DNA of 64,000 bases from Strigamia acuminata. Taxonomy: Eukaryota; Arthropoda; Chilopoda; Geophilomorpha; Linotaeniidae. The stretch spans positions 8,271,605 to 8,335,604 of the forward strand of contig OX442321.1 in assembly GCA_949358305.1 (NCBI GenBank). The letters are read 5' to 3'. The stretch's first letter is position 1. Every line of letters begins with the position of its first letter. Below are positions 55,898-64,000 of the stretch, one piece after another. A program made the translations under genes and the position numbers. The notes under the pieces are model-generated. The model saw only the letters and a program-made list of their open reading frames with translations. It searched no databases and had not been told where the DNA came from.

Positions 55898-58800
55898 CTA
55901 ATGAAAAAAAAAAACACAAAAGAATAAATTAATTTCTTTCCACCGAAAAGAAAATAACCGAAACATTAAAAAAAAAAAAAGAGAGAATCTTTTACAATTC
56001 AAATTCTTTTCATTAGAAAAAAAAGATGAAAAAAAAAAATTCTGGGTTGAGAGGAATAAAAAAAATTCTCAACACAGAATGGATCTTATTTGCTAGACTG
56101 AGCAAACTCTTGGCAAACACGACAGAACGCTTGTCTTTGCCAACCCAGTGCTCCTACGCAGGGAGCGAAAACATCAAGCCTCCATCTTGTCAGTTGGAGC
56201 CCAACGATGCTAACTTTCTGATGGGTTTCCTTTAAAAGCATAAATACGTCACACATTCTAACCGAACAAACACCGAGGAAAAAAAATTCCTCCTCCTCGT
56301 TGGCGAAGAAAATGTGCGCGACACACCGAGTTAGTTCAACCAATTTTTCCCTCCCCTTCGTCTTTCCTTTTCCTCCACCTAACAGTGATTTCCATCTTGC
56401 CTTGCCTTCAGTAAACACTAAACCCCGCTCTGCCTTATTTTATATGGGAAAGAGCGGCGGGAAGAAAAATAATTACTTTCTCCACCCAAATACGAGCGCA
56501 ATCACACAATCTAGCTATTACATAAAAGGATATAACAGTAAAAACTGCTACACTTGCTCGCAGTAAGCACAACTCAGTTGCAAAAGAAGAAAAAAAATTA
56601 TTTCTCCTCCCGCTATTACTTCTTTTTTTCGCAAATGGAGAAGAAATGGCATTAATAAGTGTCGTTACATGTCCCACGTTCGAGTGTGGACATAACCTAA
56701 GCGATAACGACTCGCAGAAAGACAAAAGAATAGACAGTCAAAGGGTGGGGAGAAAGAGAAATCTTGGCAGGTATCCACGACCGACTCTAGCGGCTTTCAC
56801 TCGCACACGAGTGGTCTGTAACATGACATATCTCAAGTGCAAGACAACAAACCTCTTCCTCAAATTATCACCTTCTAAACCCCTCAAACCGCCCTGCAAT
56901 CGCACCGCATTTTTACACTCTTTTTTGGAGGAGAGAGGGCGGGGGAAAAGTAAAAGTTCAAATCCAATAAGCTGTTCGTAGCGAGATTACATTTTTGTGC
57001 GCTACTCGAACCGTAATCTGTTTAGTTAATGTTCCAATTCCTATGACTGCGAGGGAGTATAGGGAGCTTTAGTCGACAGTATCTTGGGAATTTGCATATA
57101 AGAACTTTCAACTTTGTCTCTGTCAACGGTTTTTCATTTTATACATTAAAAAAAAAAAAAAAACCACTTCAAGAAACCGGAAGAAAGGCTGAGCTTTCAA
57201 GGTATAGGTAAAAATTCAGAAGGCCTTGAGGCTGAGCGGCAGACGGCAAACAAACTAACCACTCACGCACCCGTCTTCAGCGTTACAAAACAATCTAATC
57301 GAAACTACCTTTTCTCCAGCACGTACACAAAAGGTCGATTTTTTTTGTGTTTGACCAGTCGCCCAGTCGCACAAACTGAATAAACAGCAAACAAACGCTC
57401 CATTTCTTAAACGATATAACCAAGAAATTATATTAAGAAGGAAAGAAAAATGCAATAAATAATTCAAGCTTGATCCCGGTAGACAGCAGTCACAGCATCG
57501 CAGATGCTTTCAGTATGCCTAGTCTACGTAAGTAATATAAGATATTTATGTTTTGGTCAGAACATTAACAAGACAACACTCTTGAAGAAGATCCAATGCA
57601 AGATCCAAGCACTGAGTATAGTCAGACTCCAAATTGAAAGGAACTCGCGTATTTGATTCCTGAGAGCATTTGCAACTTTCATGATGTAAAGCCAACTTGG
57701 AACTAGGCCAGTGCTTGCACAACAGAAATCTTCTAATGGCTTAACGGAAATGATGAAATATAACGAATATTTATTTCCCAAAATGAATAAACAATTGCTG
57801 ACAGCTATTTTCAAAATCTGCCACATAAATCACGATAAGAAAATGAAATTACAATCAAAATGAAACATCTACCAGTGTTTTTCCGCCATGATGGATGCAT
57901 TTTACCTTTTCACTCGCAGCTAATACTCGTAAGATAGGTCCTCATTAAAAGTAATCCAAGATAAAAAAAGCCGAGTGTAAAAAAATAAAATAAAATTCAA
58001 ACTCTCTTTTACGCGCCGCGTGCAAATAAACTGGCTTTAAGTTTAAAAAGAGGCTTAATAAACATTTGCTATGCAAAAGATAAGAACATTTAATTCCAAG
58101 CTCTATTGTTTTTGCTTGAAGCTAGCTCGTTTCAATCTGCTTTAAAATCTCAAAGTGTATTTCAACTTTCTGCCAACGTGGAGTGGAGAAAGAAATACTT
58201 AGCGTTTCAAGGACGAAAAAAGGTGCAATGACAAGAAAAACAACCTCAGCAAACAAAAGCTGCTTGTTACTTTCCGCCTTCAAACTCGTAATGAGGAACG
58301 AAGCTGCATCGTTGCATTTTACCTTTTATTCATTAATACTGCACGAGTTAGACCAAGCGTTGTAGTCAACAAAATATTAAAGGATGAAAGCTAATTTGTT
58401 TATCTGGGCTTCACGGTATAAAAGGCTATTCACAAATTAAGCGGAAGTGAAGTAAACATCGCTTTTTAAAATCAATTTTTCTCATTTGTTGTTGTAAACA
58501 ACATTTCGCGCTTCATAAAACTTTCTTAACACAGTTCGCATTTTTTTTTTCACCCCGTAAAAGTTATCGAAAAATTCTGATCACGAAAACCTTAATTACT
58601 TCCTATATGTTGGAGAAACTTTTTAAATTATTTTTTACGCACTTTTTTTTTATTTTCATTGCTGATATTTTATCAGCAATTGCACTTTCTTCCGGCTAAT
58701 ATGTCTGCAGTCAGCAATAACAATAATTTTGAAATAGCTTTCAATTTCAAACTTAAAAGTGTGCGACGCACAAGTAATAATTATTTATTATTAAAATCAA

Positions 58801-61800
58801 ACACGAAATAAAAAATAAAAAATTACCTTAATTAAAATCAAGTTCTCAATTATTAGTTTTTGTCTCAGAAAAAGAAGATTTGAAATCTGAGCTCCTTCTT
58901 TCATCTTCTTTAAAATAGAATTTTCTTCGTCGCACAACTCAAATCTCACCATCGTACTGTATGTTGTAAACAACAATAGAAATCCAAGTGCTTTTCCTTT
59001 AATTTCTGCACTCATCCATCGTAAGCCTCCGTACAAAAGTAAATAGCAATTAACTGCCTCAACAACTAATCCAAGTGGTATTTACTTAAAATTGCGCGGC
59101 ATAAATGCAAACACTTGATGACGGTCGTTAAACAGGATGAAATCACGCAAAAAGAAAAGCAACATGTGCGAAACTAAATCAGTTTGTCACCACCTCGAAA
59201 CCGCCTTTTCTTTATCACCACTTGTCATTTCTCGATGCGAGGAAACGGTCCAATAACGAAGCTTATTGATTTATGCGAGTCAAGCGGGGAGAGAAAAAAA
59301 AGCGCTTGTAAATATTCCAGACAAGGAGCAACAGAAGCAAACTCAGCACCGTCTATCGCAAACGTCGATCGACTTCGTACAAACTGCGCAGCACATCTGA
59401 TAGCAAATTGCTAATCATTAAAATTCCGTATAAACCATTATCAACTTTTGAAAAGTAGGCGTAAACAGAGCGAAATAAAGCCATATCGGGCTATTTTTCC
59501 GTCGTAAACACCAAAAGCATGGCGTAATCCGCATTTACGAGCCACTTGTCGATAGACCAGGGGTGGTCGTTGATGAGTATACCACACATAAAAAGCATCA
59601 TATTGGAAAGAAAGGTAAATTATCACGAAAGAAAGGCGAGCAAAAAGTTTATTGCTTGGTTCCTAACTCTATTTTTCAATTTAATGGGCATCAGTTTAAT
59701 GGGTCTTAGCAGCAAAGAAGAAAAGCGGAGTGAGTTGAAGCTTTTTCGCGCCAAGATAAGAGCACCCAGCACAAAATCTATGGTCCGACCTAAATGTCTA
59801 TCAGTCAGGGATTTAAACGCCATTGTCATGTGAGAAGACAAATTACACATGGCCACAAGTCAACATCCATCACTGCAATCAAACGCTGCCATCTTTGAAC
59901 TCGCGCCCTTACGTGAACAAAGAATCAATCAAAGTGTCCAATTCACTTACTTGCAATTAAATTTGGAAAATACATTTCTTTTTTTAAACAACGAGTTTTT
60001 TTAGCTCTAGAATTTAAAATTCTGGAGAGTTGTTCATTAAAATTTAAGTCCAAAATTTAAGAAATTCGACCAAGCGAAATGGAGTGGTAGCACTCAGGAC
60101 AACAAAGCGGAGAGCTATTTCTTAATTCCCTGCCATTTGCTGCCTACACAATCTTACTAAATATTTAATAATTTAATATTTGTTTTAGAAAGTGAACGCT
60201 AATGCTGGTTTGTCAAGTCAATTGAATGATCCCGAAAGATGACCGGTCCACATAGGAGACTTAGTTCGCTGCAGCTCTGGGATAATATTGATGCATTAAT
60301 ATTTGATCAACTGTTTGGTTTATACTGTTTCATGAAAAAATTTATGTTTACACAACTTCTAGTGTTTTGCTCATCGCATATTTATACTTGCAACTAAAAA
60401 ATTTAACGTGTTTGCTATACAAGTACGAGTAAACACAATTCTGTAAAAATGCGCGATGTAATTTTTATTTTTGTTTTTCAGATAAACCGGAATTTATCTT
60501 CAGAAGAAAAACAAATTCAGTGCTCTGTTAATTTAATGTGTTTTATTAATTTTATTCCATTTAATCACATGCCGCATTCGAACATAGAAACAACAAAAAC
60601 GTTCTTATATTCTTTCTCGCCTCTCTTGCTTTGTTGATGATAACAGATAACCCCAATAGGCAATTTCTCCTTTTATTCGCTAATTCTGCAACCGTATGAA
60701 ATCCTATTTGAAATTAAATGCTTGAAACTGGAAAACTCAAGAGGATTTTTAGTTTCTAGCTGCAGCAAATGCACAAACTCGCAATCCACCAGCATATTGT
60801 AGCAGAAAGGATCGATTTCAACATATTAAAATTTATAGTTCGGTAGCAATGCGTTTTAATTTCAAACGAAATGAATAAAAAAAAAAAAAAAAAAAAAAAA
60901 CTACCAGACCGCGCTGCTTCTTTTTTCTTCTTCGTTCATCCAATTAATTTCTAATTGTTCGCCCATCAACACATTTTCGTGTAGCCTCAATTAATTTCCT
61001 CATGCCTAATTTTCATTCTCACATGTTTACCTTACATTAAAAAAAAAATTTAAAAAAAAAAAATTTAAAAAAAAGGTAAACCCATCAAGAGATTTATAAG
61101 TGTAATCAGGCCTAATTGTCAATGTGATAATCAGTCATCCAACACGTGCAACAGTCATCTTCATCAAGAAATCATTTTTCCATTTACGTCCCAATTACAC
61201 AATCGACATGATAAACCATAAACGCAATAAATTTCCACCGCAACTGTTTTGCATGACAAATAAAAATTCTACAGCGCTTGCAACTGCCGCCACTCGATGC
61301 AAATTTCTGCGAACAATCCACCAGTGAGGAAACTTGTCGACATAAAATACTTTTGGAATATAAATTCTCCCGTGGAGAAAAGGAAAAGTTGGTCGACCAT
61401 TTCCTCACGATCAGACAAACTTCTGGATGCAAATAGGATCCCTCCCTCGAGGACCACATCTTCTAATTCGCCCGCACTCAAAATAAGCCTCAGTTCAACA
61501 TCTAATCATCAAATGACATTTAATTACCTCTGTGGGACACAAGTACACAAACCCTTCTTCAATTACAATTGGGAATTTCACTGAAAGACACTCATAAACT
61601 GACTCATTAGCAATTTCTTGCTTTATCTAAAATATAAAAATAAAAAAATTAATTAGTTCAATAAATTTCAATTTTGCATCCAGATAATGAAATGAAACGA
61701 GTGTCATTTGAGCGTCTTTCTAATTATCCATGATAATCCTTGGTTTAATGTGAAGGATTGATATTGTATAAACGCGAGATTTCGTGTATCAAGTTTCCCA

Positions 61801-64000
61801 CAACGGTGTTAGTTTCAAGAGAATCCAGTTTGATTCATTGCGCGGAGATTTAATCTGGCGCTGCGGAAAATCAATCTGTAGCCGCGTGAGAACACAAAAC
61901 ACCGCCCAACTAATTTTTATTTTTTAATTTTTCAAACCAACTTCGCACATAATTGAGTGCAAAAAAAGCATCTATATCGGCGCGGAATGCATCCCAATGG
62001 ACAGTTTCCGCATAATGCAAAATCTAAACGATCAAAACAAACCATTTCTAATATCTTTGCCAGAATCATCCGAGTGCGTAATGCGTAACAGTCGATTACA
62101 GCACAATGTGATTAATGTTGTGGAATCTAAACAACTGCTTTCCGCCTTAAAGAAGAACTCGGTTTTCGAATAGTTCGCCCAACTTTACCAAACAAATTGC
62201 GAATTTTTTCCTTCAAATTTCTCTTTCCACGTGCTTATCAGCTGAAGAGCACACTCAATGACATAGGAAAATGCAAAATACCTGCTATTACTTTGAAAAG
62301 CAAAATCCGATATTACTTTCATTAACCTTGCTTCCACTACGAGCTACCAGAAACTGATTATAATACAAAATTTAACGTCTCCCACTTCGCTACACAACGA
62401 CGAATTATATAGCAAACTTTGTTGGCATTGCGTCAACTAAGATTTTCCTAACAGATTCTAATCATCGCCTTTTTTATGTCTCGTCTCTTCGTCTTCTCTG
62501 GCAAGAAATTGAATGCTCTCTTTCAATCCTCGAACAATTCTTCAACGACTAAATTAGTGCGCAGTCATGAGATTAACAATAAAACGTAAACAAAGCTCAT
62601 TTTCAAATCCGAACTCATTAAAACCGGCAACGATATGCTCGCATTTCTTTTCCAGCAAAAACAAAGGCAACAAACAAATAATTAAACAATTAAAAAAAAA
62701 AAAAACTTTTAATTGTTATTGCATTTACAAGACAAAAATTTCAATCAACTTTTATGTCCTTTTTCATATGCAAAAGAGATATTGATGCTAATCAAACCAA
62801 CTAATGTCTGAAACATTGCACTGAAGGGAATTATAAAGATAAGAACATATTTCTTTAAAAAAAAATGTATTCAATTATTTTTTATTTTTTATTTTTCTAT
62901 TTCCAAATTTCAATATGGCATGCAACAGTCACCAAAACCTTTACACAATCCCACAATTTCCCTTTGAAATTACCTTCGAAGCAATTGCAGAAGGAAAAAA
63001 AAGAGCAATAACATTGACGATACCCTAAATATAAAAACAAGAGGAAAGAAGAAAAAAAAGCATTAGGAATGTTTTCATTTGTGCCACATAAAAACAAACA
63101 ATTCCGAAAACATATTAAAGGGCTTAAATCTTATTAACCCCTCTTATACGACTAAATGCCGCATACACCCCATGAGACTAACTTTTATCTCCCATTTCTA
63201 TTCATAAGTTTCTAAACCCATTTTATACCCATACAACTCACCTAATCTCAGCGCACCAGCTGACTGACTTAAACCTAACCTATAAAAATGTATTCAATTC
63301 TTTTTTTTTATACATATAAACTTTTTCAAGTTTCAAGTTTCAAACAAAATTCGAATCAACTTCTCAGCGAGACTTGTGTGTACAAACTTGAGAAATAATT
63401 ATTAAAACAAAGAAAAACTTCACAAAATCCTTGTCTTAAAGATTCTACGCAAATATCTGCGGGGGCCAAGGTATTCATGAAAACATAAATATTCAAACAA
63501 AAAAATAAAAAGGCGAAAGTCCATCACTACAAGCGCCCTCTAAGTAAACACATCCAGCAGTGTTGAGGGAAAAAAATTCAAACTCATGTTTACATTATAC
63601 GCGCTCTGATAACAAGATAAAACGGAGACGAGAATTCCATAACCCGAAAAAATACCACAGCAAAATTTTTTTTATCCCGCTCTTAAATCAAATCACCAGA
63701 CTGCCCCTTCTTTTCAGGCCACTGAGTTCTTAGGCAAGATGTGCAAAGCCACCTGCTCATGCATGGCGTTATGGACGTTGGCAAAAACCCATTCCGTTTG
63801 TCTAAGATCGTGCTTCAACCCTACAAAAGACTAATCCATTTTCATACTCAATCACTCACTGTGAAAGTGGAGAAAGGAAGGAAAAAAGCACCGTAATCTC
63901 CATTTAAATTACTGTAATAAAGGGGCGGACAAGCCCAATTTAACTTGTATTTTGTTTAAATTAATTTTGCGCTCTCCTTTCCTCTAATCCCACACAATTT
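55898..64000. other. Probable CASK intron, 8.1 kb to the window edge
   Basis: The exon 55897-55819 needs an upstream exon ending in phase 0 with the start of the PDZ domain. I could not find it, nor any L27 sequence, in the remaining DNA, so the intron probably continues past 64000. The region is AT-rich with poly-A runs (for example about 60877-60900) and purine/pyrimidine tracts. Open frames up to 111 codons show no domain. A short GC-richer patch near 63720-63830 is discussed among the findings. Confidence 0.5.

Noticed and set aside
61269-61481. Minus-strand frame AGELEDVVLEGGILFASRSL... in the CASK intron
   Set aside because: It looked protein-like, but it matches no CASK region I know, and I see no acceptor or donor pair that would place it in the gene.

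Overview
The window is nuclear DNA of an animal, almost certainly an arthropod. It is AT-rich, genes are split by many short GT-AG introns (about 50-100 nt) plus a few very long ones, and the proteins are metazoan: an LHFPL6-like tetraspan protein, nucleoporin RanBP2/Nup358, a MARCH-type E3 ligase, glutathione reductase, UFM1, the chromatin remodeller ISWI and the synaptic scaffold CASK/LIN-2. A gene resembling the arthropod 27-kDa hemolymph glycoprotein family (DUF1397), and a PDZ-to-SH3 join of CASK like the arthropod form, support an arthropod. A true glutathione reductase argues against most winged insects, so a springtail, crustacean or chelicerate is more likely (inference).

Layout. 0.5-15.0 kb: an LHFPL6-like gene on the minus strand, with three coding exons and a 13.1-kb intron. 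That intron holds a 500-bp foldback/minisatellite element and an apparently intact MULE-type DNA transposon with palindromic repeat arrays at its ends. 15.4-16.0 kb: three identical tRNA-Val(AAC) genes in 254-bp tandem units. 16.6-29.4 kb: RanBP2/Nup358 on the plus strand (27 coding exons). A complete four-exon MARCHF4/9/11-like gene lies antisense inside one of its introns. 30.0-34.7 kb: a 4.1-kb exon and two small ones encoding a Pro/Ser/Cys-rich protein of unknown family. Its first exon is in the right phase to be spliced from RanBP2 exon 26. 34.8-35.1 kb: a possible tiny gene. 35.5-37.6 kb: glutathione reductase (+), converging on UFM1 (-, 37.9-38.4 kb). UFM1 is divergent from ISWI (+, 38.8-42.6 kb) across a 391-bp shared promoter gap. 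42.8-44.3 kb: a coding remnant and two repeat families. 44.8-45.8 kb: the hemolymph-glycoprotein-like secreted gene (-). 47.8-55.9 kb and beyond: the 3' half of CASK (-), with PDZ, SH3 and guanylate kinase-like domains. The remaining 8.1 kb looks like CASK intron.

There is no operon logic here; the genes are independent housekeeping or neuronal genes. The strongest candidates for something new are the architecture of the MULE ends, the possible splicing of RanBP2 into the 4.1-kb exon, the nested E3 ligase, and the repeat cluster between ISWI and the hemolymph-like gene. Exon joins were worked out by eye from splice sites, reading phase and recalled family sequence. No alignment or database search was run.
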